Shown in pieces: positions 52,639 to 63,042 of a stretch of DNA of 64,000 nucleotides (positions are counted from its first letter, which is position 1; each line of letters begins with the position of its first letter). A model generated the notes under the pieces. It had not been told where the DNA came from. It searched no databases and saw nothing but the letters and a program-made list of their open reading frames with translations. Made by a program: the position numbers and the translations under genes. The stretch is from positions 1 through 64,000 of the forward strand of contig OMWI01000003.1 in the NCBI GenBank assembly GCA_900314715.1. The letters are read 5' to 3'. This DNA comes from an uncultured Prevotellaceae bacterium (lineage in GTDB: Bacteria > Bacteroidota > Bacteroidia > Bacteroidales > Bacteroidaceae).

Positions 52639-55600
52639 TTATTTCCTCTGAATCCAATAAATCTTATTGGGAGAGGTTTCTGATTTCTCGTATGTGGAAG
52701 TCAGACTTACCTTCTTGCTTTCTTGTTTGATTTCGCCCGTCTTGGCGTTGATTTGGTAAACTTGATAATTGCCTGCGTTTACGTTGATTTGTAAAGCATT
52801 CGATTGAGTGTAAACCAAATAGCCAGTAGTTCCACCTAAGGCAACACAACCTTCTCCGTTGATGGGAACCATCTCGCAAACATCATGTAGGAATGTCTTT
52901 TGCAATGGCGTTGCGCTAAGTGTGTTGATGGGAATGTTAGGCAAAGAACCACCTCCCATCAAGACGGCCCATCCCATTTGCGGGAATTGTTGAGAGAAAT
53001 AGGTTACCGCCTTATCGGGATATTGTTCACGATATTCCCTCACGGCTTTGTAAACCTCGTCGAAACCCGTCTTTCCCACTTTCATCTTTCTCATCCATTG
53101 ACGTGGAGCCATATTCTTTCCTTCTTCGGGAGCCCATAGTTCTTGGGTGTTGTAATGCCAATAACGAATGTCGATAATATCAACCACCTTATTTAATTGT
53201 GCATCGGACAAGATGGCGTCTTGAGCATCTTTCGTACAACTCAATGCTATGAGCGGATGTAATCCCGTTTCTGCTTCCCACTCTGCGATTGTTTCCAGCC
53301 AAAAACGAGTGAAGTGTAAAGGTCCCGTATATTCGGCGCTAATGAGATGAACGACATTGGGATGGTCTTTCAATTGTTCGAGACACATGCGAATATATTG
53401 TTTGTGCAACGGGCGAAGCACTTCATCGTTTTCGTTGTAGAATTGTTCGGCGATGAATATGCGCTTATCGCCAGCGAAAGGTACGGGTTCGGGAAAGCGT
53501 GTTCCGTTGATGTTGTTCACGGGTCTCCACGGACAATCCACCCAATGTGCTCCCGCTTCCAAGATGTTGTGTTGGAAATAATGTTGATTGAACAATAGGA
53601 TTCCTTTACTTGCTGACTTTTGCGCAAACTCTTTCAGACGCATCCAATACCATTCGTTTGGCTTCGTCAAATCATAACGAGAGAGTCCGTCCCAAGCTGT
53701 TCCTTGACCGCTACGAGCGAAGGGTTGTTCATAGAAAGGCGCCCAAACGTCGCCATCTGCTCTTCTCACGCGTTCATGGTCGGTGCGTCGAAGATCGTAC
53801 CATAATCCATAATGATGTTCAAGCGAACTATAATGATGGTCGCTGAGGTAGTTGACAACGCTATCTATACGGTCTGTCCATCCCGTTGCTTCTCTTCCTG
53901 GTACAAATCTGGTAATAGCTGGTCTTGCATCACGCTCTACGAAATTATCCTTTACCCGTCCGCTCCACCAAGGAATGTCGTATTGGTTTCCCGTTAGGAG
54001 TAAATCGTTTGCCGTGATGTGAGAGGCGGATTGATAATGGTTGCTGATGTTTGTAGGATTGGTTTTCTTGGAAATCTTCAACGAATAGGATTTACCATAA
54101 TTAATATCTCCCATAAAAGGAATACTATCTATCCATGCTTCTAACGTTAAACGTGGAGTAGTGAGAGATTCCTTTGCCAATTCCATCGCTTGTTCCACGG
54201 TAGGAGAACTGGTGGCGTTGGTGGAACGGGGGAGAATGTGCGATAGATTATGAATATGTTTCTTGAGGTCGGGGATTGTCGATGAAGCAGACAAACGTTT
54301 TTCCAATTGGTCGTAGAACAACGAACGAGGAGAAACATGGTCGTTGCTACTTGTCCAATTACCGTTGCCAGTAAGTGTTCCCCAACATCCATGCGCACTA
54401 CAACGATTATCCTCGTCGGGTGAATAGCATTCTATCGTGGAGGCTGTACATTGCCAAAACATAGAATTTGCGGTGTTCCATCCAGTTCCAAATTGGAATT
54501 GTTCGAGATTGGCAAATCGCAAGTCGTTTCCATCAATGTTGACGATGTCAAACAATAATCCTGCCGCCCACGAACCAATACTTCCGCTAAATCCCAAGGA
54601 TTCTTCTCCTTCGCATTGTACGAAAGCGTTTGGACCAGCAGCACAATATCCAGCGGCAAAATCATGAATGCCTTGTCGAGAGATGCATCGTTGGAATAAT
54701 GTTTGTTGACCTCGGGTGAGAAAAACACATCTTCGCCAACCGCCCACTTCTGATATAGGTTCTGAAGCAATGCAATCTTCTACCGTAATTCGACTGGTAT
54801 TCTTCTGTAAGTTAACGGCTGAACCTGCCAAATGACGGAAGTTGACGTGTCTTACCCATGCGTCTCTTATATGATTCATGAATATTCCATCCCAACAATG
54901 GTCTTCATCTTTCGAATTCCAATCGTTGATGGTTGATTCCAACGTCATGTTTTCTATTCCGCATTCCGTGATTTCTCCGTTTGTCGTTGCCTTTACGATA
55001 TAAGCTCCACCATCTTCGGGAGTGATGGTTGTGGTAATGGGCGCATCTATCGTGATGGAATGGTCGTTGATTTGCGTAATAGTACGTTTCCAAGTAATGT
55101 CTATATCAGTTGGTTTCCATCCTGTATAATCAAGTCCACCACCGAAGTCTTCCATCTTGAGACGTTCTATCCATTCTTTAGTGCAAGGTCGGATGATGTT
55201 GATTCTATCTCCTACGTGGAAAGAATTGATAGGGGAGTTGTTGGAAATATCTATCGTCAGCGTGGTGCTACCCGCCATGATTTTTTCGTTTGAAACCTTG
55301 AGTGTGTCAATGATGTTGTTGACTATCGTTTGCTGAATACTTGGTTCCACGTAAATGATAGCTCCACGCTCCACTCCGTGTTTGACAAGAACGGTTTGAT
55401 TCTTGTCCATTCCTCTTAACACGATTCCCGATGTGGATATTCGCAATGGACGATTAAGTTGAAACTTTCCCTTCCCCAACAAGATACATCCCCTGATTCC
55501 TTGAACGTTAGGTTTGAGTTTTGCAACTTCATCTATGGCTTGTTGGATGATTTCCGAACAATCTCCTTCTTGCCAGTCGACGAATGTCGTAACGGGTACG

Positions 55601-55752
55601 TTGGGAATCAATGTCTCAGATGCATGATAACCGCAAGTGGAATAATCCATCGGGATATATAGTTCTTTCTTAGGCTTCTTTTGCGCTTCTGCCATTACGC
55701 ATAAGCAAAGGAAAGCCAACGACATGAGAAATGGTTTCATATTCATTTTCAT
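52639..55752 (-). CDS. Two-module enzyme: parallel beta-helix plus TIM barrel
   Basis: This secreted protein of 1037 residues has a signal peptide within its first 23 residues (MKPFLMSLAFLCLCVMAEA). Residues of about 30-480 form a right-handed beta-helix, like pectate lyase superfamily proteins (QGIRGCILLGKGKFQLNRPL, VRHVNFRHLAGSAVNLQKNT). From about 600 to 960 is a TIM-barrel-like module with KGILLFNQHYFQHNILE, VVHLISAEYTGPLHFTRFW and VDIIDIRYWHYNTQ, rich in candidate acidic residues. Such fused proteins are found in Bacteroidota PULs (DUF6298/DUF4955-like by memory), but their activity is not known to me. It has its own terminator and follows the SusD terminator, so it is a separate unit. 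Confidence 0.7.
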   Translation of the reverse strand: MKMNMKPFLMSLAFLCLCVMAEAQKKPKKELYIPMDYSTCGYHASETLIPNVPVTTFVDWQEGDCSEIIQQAIDEVAKLKPNVQGIRGCILLGKGKFQLNRPLRISTSGIVLRGMDKNQTVLVKHGVERGAIIYVEPSIQQTIVNNIIDTLKVSNEKIMAGSTTLTIDISNNSPINSFHVGDRINIIRPCTKEWIERLKMEDFGGGLDYTGWKPTDIDITWKRTITQINDHSITIDAPITTTITPEDGGAYIVKATTNGEITECGIENMTLESTINDWNSKDEDHCWDGIFMNHIRDAWVRHVNFRHLAGSAVNLQKNTSRITVEDCIASEPISEVGGWRRCVFLTRGQQTLFQRCISRQGIHDFAAGYCAAGPNAFVQCEGEESLGFSGSIGSWAAGLLFDIVNIDGNDLRFANLEQFQFGTGWNTANSMFWQCTASTIECYSPDEDNRCSAHGCWGTLTGNGNWTSSNDHVSPRSLFYDQLEKRLSASSTIPDLKKHIHNLSHILPRSTNATSSPTVEQAMELAKESLTTPRLTLEAWIDSIPFMGDINYGKSYSLKISKKTNPTNISNHYQSASHITANDLLLTGNQYDIPWWSGRVKDNFVERDARPAITRFVPGREATGWTDRIDSVVNYLSDHHYSSLEHHYGLWYDLRRTDHERVRRADGDVWAPFYEQPFARSGQGTAWDGLSRYDLTKPNEWYWMRLKEFAQKSASKGILLFNQHYFQHNILEAGAHWVDCPWRPVNNINGTRFPEPVPFAGDKRIFIAEQFYNENDEVLRPLHKQYIRMCLEQLKDHPNVVHLISAEYTGPLHFTRFWLETIAEWEAETGLHPLIALSCTKDAQDAILSDAQLNKVVDIIDIRYWHYNTQELWAPEEGKNMAPRQWMRKMKVGKTGFDEVYKAVREYREQYPDKAVTYFSQQFPQMGWAVLMGGGSLPNIPINTLSATPLQKTFLHDVCEMVPINGEGCVALGGTTGYLVYTQSNALQINVNAGNYQVYQINAKTGEIKQESKKVSLTSTYEKSETSPNKIYWIQRK

Positions 55753-55806
55753 AATGATAGTTTCCTTAAAGACGGATTAGTCTCGTGGTTGTACTATTTG
55801 TTTTCC

Positions 55807-55846
55807 ATAAAAAATGGGATGCGCTTCTTATTTGGCACATCCCATT
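55807..55846 (-). terminator. Terminator after SusD
   Basis: AATGGGATG (55813-55821) pairs with CATCCCATT (55838-55846) across a 16-base loop, and six T follow on the minus strand. It lies about 25 bp past the SusD stop and closes the lipoprotein-SusC-SusD operon. Confidence 0.85.
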
Positions 55847-55869
55847 GCTTAATGTTGTTTACTTATCGT

Positions 55870-58125
55870 TTATTCAGGTAATGTATCTGATAGTGGGTCG
55901 AACAAACCATCGGCATTTCGTCCGAGATCGTGCCATCCTACTGTTTGATGTAGGGTAGGATTGGTTTGCATCGCGTTTTGGCGAAGACCGAGGAAGTAAT
56001 ACGTTGGACGATACTTGATGGTCAATGCATCATCGTTACCATCGAGGTTCACGTCCTTACGACCGAGGAATATCTCATAGAACTCAGCCAATTCCTTTAC
56101 CTTTGCATCACCGTATGAACCATTTAAGTACGTAATTTCTTCGTCGAGCGTAATGGCATTTGGACGGTTTCCTTCCGTAGGATCGGTTTCCATTGCATCC
56201 AGACAATAAAGAATAATCTGATGACGCTTTGTACCGTTCAATGGTTTTACACCTAAATAATTACATGTGTTTCCGCTAAAGCCTGTCAATGCCCATGATG
56301 GTTTGATGGCAGCTTGTCCTTCACCACCGTCGAAGAGCATCCAACGATGCATGTCTCCATAGCGATTACCTTCGTAAGCCAACTCTATCTGACGTTCGTA
56401 GAGAATGGCTGCAAACAACTTGGCACGGTCGCTATTGATGTAAGTAGGTAAGCCATAATTGTTTTCTGCCTTGTATCCTACGCGAGCGCGGATTTGTTGT
56501 AATGCTTGAACGGCCTCATCGTAGTGTCCTGCTCCACAAGCAGCTTCGGCAAAGTTCAACAACACTTCTGCATAACGCATGGAAATCAATGGGGCAGCAT
56601 TCTTCATGAAGCCCTTAGGATTGCTTTGGCTGTTGATATACTCATAGAATGGAGTGGTATGCAAATAATAGTCATCCGTACGTTTACGTACATAGATAGA
56701 ATGGCTACTTGCCTTATCAGTTCCTTGTGTAAGAAGTTCCGGCCAGTAACCGCTTGATGTGGTTACCTTTTCCAAATCCTCTTCTTTGTCGTTCCACATA
56801 TAGCTCCACAAAGCATAGTGGCTACCTGTGGTGTATGCATCTGTTGGAATAATACCTTTCAAAGAAGGATCGGTGAGACTTACTCCACCTTCACTCCATT
56901 GCCATTGAACGCCAGGGAAGGCAAATGTACGATAGAAACGTGGGTCTCGATTCAACCAGAAATTCAATTTGTTGTATGGTATTGAACTCTCGCCTGGTTT
57001 TAAACCGTCTGCCATTGGGAATAAGTCAATCATCTCAGATGTTGGCGTTAGACCTCCATTACCATTAGTGTTCTTTGGACGAATGGTATGTTCCCAGTTG
57101 TTGTATTTTCCGTAGTCAGGTTGACCAGATACGTTTGCTTTGGTGTTGTGTAAGGTGACGAATACTGCTTCAGAGATGTTACCATCTGAACCAGTATAGT
57201 TCATCCATATCTTTGCCCAGTTAGCACCATTGTCTACTCCTCCATCATTGGAATATGCCAATCCGAAGTTTCCTGCTTTCAATTTCTCAAGAGCAAGTTT
57301 GTTGGCCGTGTAAGCCGCCTCCCAACGTGCTGGATCATCGGCACGGTTGAACACAGGACTTGCATAGTACAATAACATCTTACCCAACATGGCTTGCGCC
57401 AATCCTGAAGTAATACGACCAAAGTCTTGTGCTTCATTCGTCCAACGTGCTGGCAACATAGAAGCGGCACGTTCGAAGTCTTTGCAAATGAAATCCACAC
57501 ATTCCTTGGTAGTGCGACGTGGCTTAATCAAATCAGAGCCATCGCCATCTTTACCTAAGATGGGGTCTTGAACATAATCTACAATAGGTACACCACCATA
57601 AATGGTTACCAAATGATAATACATGTATCCGCGGAAGAAATAGGCTTGTCCAAGCAATTCATTCTTTTGCTCTTCCGTCAATGTCGATTTTTCAACGTTT
57701 TCTATTACGTCATTGCAATTGCGAATATGTCCCCATGGACTATAAACGTCGTTGGCCACATAGAAGAAGTCGAAGTTTGCATTTGGATTATTATAATTAT
57801 ATGTGACCTCTTCCTCAGGGTTAACAAAGAGGGAGAATCCACCATATTCTTCTGTACTCTTTGACCATTTGTCTGCATTTCCTACGGGTGTCCAGTCGTT
57901 AGGACTATTGGTGCCGTTTCCATCTCCGCTTCTTGATGTTGGCAACAACCAATAATAAAGATTGTTCACGCGCTCTTGTGCACCATTGTAATCGCTATAT
58001 GCGGTTGTCTGGTTGAAGTTTCCATAGTTCTTCTTCTCTTCCAGAAAACTATCGCTACATGCTGTCAGACTCATGGCTATGGTTGTCAACGCAAGAGCCT
58101 TACTGAAAATATTCTTGTTGTTCAT
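55870..58125 (-). CDS. susD: SusD/RagB-family glycan-binding lipoprotein
   Basis: This surface lipoprotein of 751 residues forms the lid of the SusC transporter and captures oligosaccharides. The ATG at 58125 is preferred because AGGAGGAATA lies just upstream and the protein then begins with a lipoprotein signal (MNNKNIFSKALALTTIAMSL, lipobox LTAC with Cys 23). An upstream start at 58263 would overlap SusC. Family features include FLEEKKNYGNFNQTTAYSDY, a run of TPR-like helices (EEQKNELLGQAYFFRGYMYY, ALQQIRARVGY) and the ending KYRPTYYFLGLRQNAMQTNP. It lies 22 bp after SusC. The length is somewhat above the family average. Confidence 0.92.
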   Translation of the reverse strand: MNNKNIFSKALALTTIAMSLTACSDSFLEEKKNYGNFNQTTAYSDYNGAQERVNNLYYWLLPTSRSGDGNGTNSPNDWTPVGNADKWSKSTEEYGGFSLFVNPEEEVTYNYNNPNANFDFFYVANDVYSPWGHIRNCNDVIENVEKSTLTEEQKNELLGQAYFFRGYMYYHLVTIYGGVPIVDYVQDPILGKDGDGSDLIKPRRTTKECVDFICKDFERAASMLPARWTNEAQDFGRITSGLAQAMLGKMLLYYASPVFNRADDPARWEAAYTANKLALEKLKAGNFGLAYSNDGGVDNGANWAKIWMNYTGSDGNISEAVFVTLHNTKANVSGQPDYGKYNNWEHTIRPKNTNGNGGLTPTSEMIDLFPMADGLKPGESSIPYNKLNFWLNRDPRFYRTFAFPGVQWQWSEGGVSLTDPSLKGIIPTDAYTTGSHYALWSYMWNDKEEDLEKVTTSSGYWPELLTQGTDKASSHSIYVRKRTDDYYLHTTPFYEYINSQSNPKGFMKNAAPLISMRYAEVLLNFAEAACGAGHYDEAVQALQQIRARVGYKAENNYGLPTYINSDRAKLFAAILYERQIELAYEGNRYGDMHRWMLFDGGEGQAAIKPSWALTGFSGNTCNYLGVKPLNGTKRHQIILYCLDAMETDPTEGNRPNAITLDEEITYLNGSYGDAKVKELAEFYEIFLGRKDVNLDGNDDALTIKYRPTYYFLGLRQNAMQTNPTLHQTVGWHDLGRNADGLFDPLSDTLPE

Positions 58126-58147
58126 CTTGTTATTCCTCCTCATAAAA

Positions 58148-61100
58148 TTAGAACGAAACATTGATACCCATCGTAATCTTACGCAAGTTAGGATAGCGGC
58201 CATAATTACCAGCCCATGATGCCCAACTCTTGTCAGGATAGTTGTTGATGAAATTGATGGCATTCTGAACGGTGAGGTTCAGACGTACATTACTTAAACC
58301 AATATACCTCACCCAAGTCTTAGGAAGTGCGTATGCTAATGTGATATTGCGCAATGTTACTTGTGTAGCGTCAATGAGCCAGAAAGTAGACTCTACTGCA
58401 TTCGCGTCTGTATAACGCATGTTTGGCATAGAAGCTTCAATGTTTGCGGGAACGGTGATGTTTCCTGCCGCATCATAAATAGCAGCGTAATTGAACATGT
58501 CGCTAAAAGAAGATGGCATGTTCTGATATTCATAGTTTTTGGCTGCTTTACGATAGTCGCTTCCTACCATCATTTTGGCTCCCCAACTTGCACCTAATTG
58601 TGCTTGCAAGGAGAAACTCTTATAGCTGATTCCAAAATTGAGGGTGCATCCGTATGGGTTACTGGAGTATTCTGACAAACGAATGAAGTCGTTTCCTGCC
58701 GTAACCTTTCCATCCTTAGGTCCGTATGTTCCATCGCCGTTGTTGTCTCCTTGAATGTCTTCATAGATAAGCATACCAGGACGAACTTCGCTCTTGGCCA
58801 TTCCTAAGTATTCGGTAATACCATACTTGTTAAAATACTCCTCAATTTCTTGATAACTTCGAAACATACCCAAACACTTGAATCCCCATATTCCACGGTC
58901 GCTACGTTCTCCGTATACAGGATCATCATATTCGGGAATGGCTTGGAAATTGGTCTTGAGTATCTTGTTATCGCTGAAACCAGTAGAGAGTTTCAACCAA
59001 TAATTGATGTCCTTTCCAATCTTGTCGCGCCATCCTAAGTTCAATTCCCATCCCCATGCATTCAACTCACCATAGTTTTCTGGTGTGGCTTGAGTTCCAA
59101 CGGTTGTGGGGAACATAGATGTACCTGTGCGAGTAGCAAACATCTCACGACCACGGTCGAAGTAGTAGTTGAAGTCTACGGTCAATCTATCACGAAGGAA
59201 GTGTGCGTCAAGACCGATATTGGTCTTATAGTTCTTGTCCCAATGAACGTCGCTATTCACACCAGCCTTAGGCATCACGAGTGCATAACCTACGTCAGAA
59301 TTGATTCCGTTGCTTCCAAAGATAGCGCCCTTAGCTGCATTACGCTCATAAAGCTGGGTCCAAAGCCAAGCGCGAATATTGTCACGTCCCATGAGACCCC
59401 ATGAAGCACGAATCTTTAAGAAGTCTACCCATTTGCTAATCTTGCTGTTCTGGAACCAATTTTCTTCTGAGATTACCCAACCAGCACTTACTGACGGGAA
59501 TTTTCCCCAATAGTTCTTCGGTGCAAACTTCGTTGAAGCATCTGCGCGGAACAAGAACTCGAAAAGATACTTGCTGGCGTATGCATAATTGAAACGTCCT
59601 ACGTATGAAAGCATACCACTTTCTGTACGATTGCCAGACACGTCTTTGTCGCCTGTACCAGAACTAAATTGACCGTCTTGGTAAGCGATAAGGTCGGTGA
59701 TACTACCCATTAAGTCTTCTCCCCAAGCCTCTGTCTTCTCCAAAGAGAACAGTCCGCTAACATCGTGCAAGCCAAACTGACGTGCATATTGTAAGGTGAA
59801 GTTGAACTGATAGCTATCTGCACGACTCATGTTGCGTCTAATCAAACCGCCATTGCTTACTAAGCGAAGTACGCTCATGTTATCGTCGCTATAAACGACA
59901 TTGGTACCCGTGTAAAGGTGATTGCCAGACCCAGTACGATTTGTCATGCGATAGACATCCTGTATTGTTTGTACGGTATTGTTCTTTGAATTGGTGATAC
60001 TCTTCGAATAAGATAATTTGGCAGACAATCCCTTCAATGGCTTAATCCAGTCGAAATCCAATTCAAGGCTACCGTTGATGTTCAAGTTGTTGGTTTGGTT
60101 TTGCGTGTTATCGCTATGGTTTTGTACGGCAGCAAAGTTATAGAGTTGGGTGGCACTCGTAGGAATGCCGTTTTCCATACCGCTATAAACCAATGGATAT
60201 TTACCTACATAATCAGGCACGAATGGCAAGTGTGTCATCAACCATTCATAGTCGAAATCAGTACCGCCACCTTGTGGAGTGGTAGAGTTGTTACGCTCGC
60301 CCCAGTCGCCACTCACTTGCAAAGAAGTTTTTACGTGTTTTCCGATTTTAGCGTTCAAGCCAGCACGGAAGTTCCAACGCTCATAATCCAGTCTTCCCAT
60401 ATTACCATCTTGCGTGTAATAAGATACACCACCGAAATAGGTAGCTTTTTCCGTTCCACCATTGATGTTAATGTTATGACGTTGTGTCAAGGCAGCCTTC
60501 CATTCCTTGTCTAACAAGTTGTAGTTCAGACCACGTGCAATCTGCATCTCGTCGGCTTGGAAGAGTTGAGTGCGCATTTCAAGAACATCTTGTGTGGAAG
60601 TATTGGCAGCACGCATGGTGTTGTACACCTTCATGTAGTCGTACGAACTAAGCATCTTGGGTGTATACAATGCATCTGTCCATCCTAATTGTCCTGAGTA
60701 ACTAATCTTTGGCGCACCGTTCTCACCTTGTTTTGTCTTTACCAAAACAACACCGTATGCAGCTCTTGCACCATAAACGGCAGCAGATGCATCTTTCAAT
60801 ACGGTTATACTCTCCACTTCGCTGATATCCAAGTTGTTGAAAGCAGTTTCATTGGAGATGAAACCATCGATAACGTAGAGTGGGGTGGGGTCAGGTTCTC
60901 CGCCTCGTGAAACTTCTGTTTTGTTTGCATTGGCCATCACATAACTCTGACGAATGTTCAACGAAGGACTCTGGCCTGGACGATAGCCGTTAGCACTCAC
61001 GCTAACGCCATTGAACATACCTACGAGCGCATCTCCAAGACTACCTACCGAAAGGTCTTGAATGTCTTTGGGCGTGATGGTTTCCACGGCACCTGTGACA

Positions 61101-61447
61101 TTCTTCATCTTTTGCGTACCGTAACCCACAACAACTACCTCGTCCAAACTTTGGCGGTCTTCAGCCATGCGGATAACCCCACCTGGCGTTACGGTTTGTG
61201 GAACGAATCCGATGTAAGTCACCGTAATCTTTGAATTGGCAGGAACCGACAACTCATAGTTTCCGTCGAGGTCTGTCACGGTTCCTCCTGTCTTTTGTCC
61301 AGCCACTTGAATGGTAGCACCGATAATAGGTTCTCCCTTGTCATCAAGCACGGTGCCCTTCACGGTCTGGTTTTGTGCAAACGACATCGATGGCATTAAT
61401 GCCAATACTGCTGTCGTGCATAAACTGATGATGAGTTTTCTTTTCAT
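58148..61447 (-). CDS. susC: SusC/RagA-family TonB-dependent outer membrane transporter
   Basis: This outer-membrane importer of 1099 residues works with SusD to bring large oligosaccharides into the periplasm using TonB energy. It has a signal peptide (MKRKLIISLCTTAVLALMPSMSFA), a carboxypeptidase-D-like beta domain (VKGTVLDDKGEPIIGATIQV), the TonB-box-like segment LDEVVVVGYGTQKMKNVTG, a plug (LGDALVGMFNGVSVS, YVIDGFISNE, ITVLKDASAAVYGARAAYGV) and a 22-strand barrel ending in NLRKITMGINVSF. There is no N-terminal STN domain, so it should not signal to an anti-sigma factor. It follows the surface lipoprotein gene by 21 bp. It is the only SusC/SusD pair in the window. Confidence 0.95.
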   Translation of the reverse strand: MKRKLIISLCTTAVLALMPSMSFAQNQTVKGTVLDDKGEPIIGATIQVAGQKTGGTVTDLDGNYELSVPANSKITVTYIGFVPQTVTPGGVIRMAEDRQSLDEVVVVGYGTQKMKNVTGAVETITPKDIQDLSVGSLGDALVGMFNGVSVSANGYRPGQSPSLNIRQSYVMANANKTEVSRGGEPDPTPLYVIDGFISNETAFNNLDISEVESITVLKDASAAVYGARAAYGVVLVKTKQGENGAPKISYSGQLGWTDALYTPKMLSSYDYMKVYNTMRAANTSTQDVLEMRTQLFQADEMQIARGLNYNLLDKEWKAALTQRHNININGGTEKATYFGGVSYYTQDGNMGRLDYERWNFRAGLNAKIGKHVKTSLQVSGDWGERNNSTTPQGGGTDFDYEWLMTHLPFVPDYVGKYPLVYSGMENGIPTSATQLYNFAAVQNHSDNTQNQTNNLNINGSLELDFDWIKPLKGLSAKLSYSKSITNSKNNTVQTIQDVYRMTNRTGSGNHLYTGTNVVYSDDNMSVLRLVSNGGLIRRNMSRADSYQFNFTLQYARQFGLHDVSGLFSLEKTEAWGEDLMGSITDLIAYQDGQFSSGTGDKDVSGNRTESGMLSYVGRFNYAYASKYLFEFLFRADASTKFAPKNYWGKFPSVSAGWVISEENWFQNSKISKWVDFLKIRASWGLMGRDNIRAWLWTQLYERNAAKGAIFGSNGINSDVGYALVMPKAGVNSDVHWDKNYKTNIGLDAHFLRDRLTVDFNYYFDRGREMFATRTGTSMFPTTVGTQATPENYGELNAWGWELNLGWRDKIGKDINYWLKLSTGFSDNKILKTNFQAIPEYDDPVYGERSDRGIWGFKCLGMFRSYQEIEEYFNKYGITEYLGMAKSEVRPGMLIYEDIQGDNNGDGTYGPKDGKVTAGNDFIRLSEYSSNPYGCTLNFGISYKSFSLQAQLGASWGAKMMVGSDYRKAAKNYEYQNMPSSFSDMFNYAAIYDAAGNITVPANIEASMPNMRYTDANAVESTFWLIDATQVTLRNITLAYALPKTWVRYIGLSNVRLNLTVQNAINFINNYPDKSWASWAGNYGRYPNLRKITMGINVSF

Positions 61448-61468
61448 ATCTTATTTTCCTTTTTTTCG

Positions 61469-62914
61469 TTAATTATTCCACCATCTGGGGTCACCTGTCT
61501 TACGAGCTACTTGTTCGGCACCCGTTGGCGTGAAGTTTCCATCCTCTGCGTCTACGAATGCTGGGTCGCTTTGCAAGGCATTGCCCGACTTATCGTATGA
61601 ACTTGTTGAGAATCCTTCGGTTTCGGGTGCACCGTTAAACCAATACGTGTTATACGCAAAGTTGTTGGTTGCGGCATCGCTGATACGTCCTGTGATACGA
61701 CGTGGTACCTGACCACTTCCGCAATCTACGAAGATGTTGTTCGTGATGTCGTAGTTAGAGGTGTTTCTTCCGTCAAAACCACCGTGGTTGGCCATCTGAC
61801 CTTCCTTAGCGATGTTATAGAACGTACATGACTTAAAGTTGATGGAGTTGGTTAAGTAACCAGCACGGTCACATCGACCAGAGTTGTTGTAGCGAATGAA
61901 ATAATTAACCTTATTGTCTGTCGCTCCCCAGAACGTGCAATTGGTTGCCGTGAAATCATTGATGAATCCGCCACCATCGTAGATTTGGAAATAGGCTGAG
62001 CTGCTCATCTTGTCATCGGGGGTGAATTTCACTACTGAATTGGTGATAGAGAATGTCTTCACGCAATATTTCACTTTGTTGTCGTACATAAACGTACGCT
62101 TGACGTTGTTGATTTGGCAGTTTTGGAAACTGATGGGATCAACGATTTGATAGTGATTGTTGTGGCTTTCATCCAGGATGTCGGGATTAGGATTCTCGCT
62201 CAATGCCAATACGGGTTGAGTGGATTCCTCGCATTCAAAGGTGAGGTATTTTGCCTTAAATCCGCTGCATGTTGCCAATCCACCTTCACTATGGTAGGTG
62301 ATAATGGCATTCTTGGTCTTGTCGGTCGAACGAAGTGTCACGGTAAACTTACCGAAGTCGAGCACCTTGGAAACCGTGTAATGACCTCCAGGAGCAAGGT
62401 CGTAGTTTAAGTTCTTTCCTACCGAATCCTCTGGAATGGGATTGGCGGTGAAATAGGCATAAAGGTCACCTTCAGGAACGGTTGCATACGAAGCCTCGAA
62501 TGAGTTAAACAATTTCTCCGTGGCTTGTGCCGCATCGCTATTGTTTAGTTTCTTGTTGCCCAATGTGCGAATGGCAAGCTTGTAGTTCACGTCTTCCTCA
62601 CGGTTTACGGTGAAAGAGCATCCATCGATGGTGTCTTTCTCAACCTTGTCGTTACTGAGATCGTAGAGGAAAACCTCATAACCGCCAGCACCGTACACTA
62701 CAGGCCAGGCAATAGTCATTTTGTCACCATCCGTATTGGGCGTAATGGTGATGTCACTTTCAGCGGGAGATACGAGTTGGGCATTTCTCACCCCACCATC
62801 AAACGTTTCGTTCCCGTTGTAAGTGTCGGCGCAAGATGTAAAAAGCCATCCGCCTACGGCAATAGCCGCAAGGGTATATAGCTTCTTGCTGAATACCAAT
62901 TTAGATTTGTTCAT
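61469..62914 (-). CDS. Surface lipoprotein with fibronectin-like and beta-helix domains (DUF4957/DUF5123 type)
   Basis: This protein of 481 residues has a lipoprotein signal (KKLYTLAAIAVGGWLFTSC, Cys about 28). A fibronectin-III-like domain follows (AQLVSPAESDITITPNTDGD). From about residue 175 it carries a parallel beta-helix region (HYQIVDPISFQNCQINNVKR, INDFTATNCTFWGATDNKV, NYDITNNIFVDCG). The ending FTPTGAEQVARKTGDPRW is typical of DUF5123/DUF4957 proteins, which sit beside SusCD in pectin PULs and probably bind glycan at the surface. It is the first gene of the SusCD operon. An uncharacterised lyase role is also possible, as the beta-helix is the lyase fold. Confidence 0.8.
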   Translation of the reverse strand: MNKSKLVFSKKLYTLAAIAVGGWLFTSCADTYNGNETFDGGVRNAQLVSPAESDITITPNTDGDKMTIAWPVVYGAGGYEVFLYDLSNDKVEKDTIDGCSFTVNREEDVNYKLAIRTLGNKKLNNSDAAQATEKLFNSFEASYATVPEGDLYAYFTANPIPEDSVGKNLNYDLAPGGHYTVSKVLDFGKFTVTLRSTDKTKNAIITYHSEGGLATCSGFKAKYLTFECEESTQPVLALSENPNPDILDESHNNHYQIVDPISFQNCQINNVKRTFMYDNKVKYCVKTFSITNSVVKFTPDDKMSSSAYFQIYDGGGFINDFTATNCTFWGATDNKVNYFIRYNNSGRCDRAGYLTNSINFKSCTFYNIAKEGQMANHGGFDGRNTSNYDITNNIFVDCGSGQVPRRITGRISDAATNNFAYNTYWFNGAPETEGFSTSSYDKSGNALQSDPAFVDAEDGNFTPTGAEQVARKTGDPRWWNN

Positions 62915-63042
62915 AAGTGTTTAAGTTATACATGTATAATATTCGAATTCTATGATAATGACGTACAAAGGTGTAATATGTAATCAATCACAATGGAAAG
63001 ATTTCCTTGTTTTCATCAAAATTCCGTCATTATTCACAAGTT

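Noticed and set aside
58126-58263. N-terminal extension of SusD
   Set aside because: It would overlap the SusC end and lacks a signal peptide. The internal ATG at 58125 has a strong ribosome site and begins a clean lipoprotein signal.
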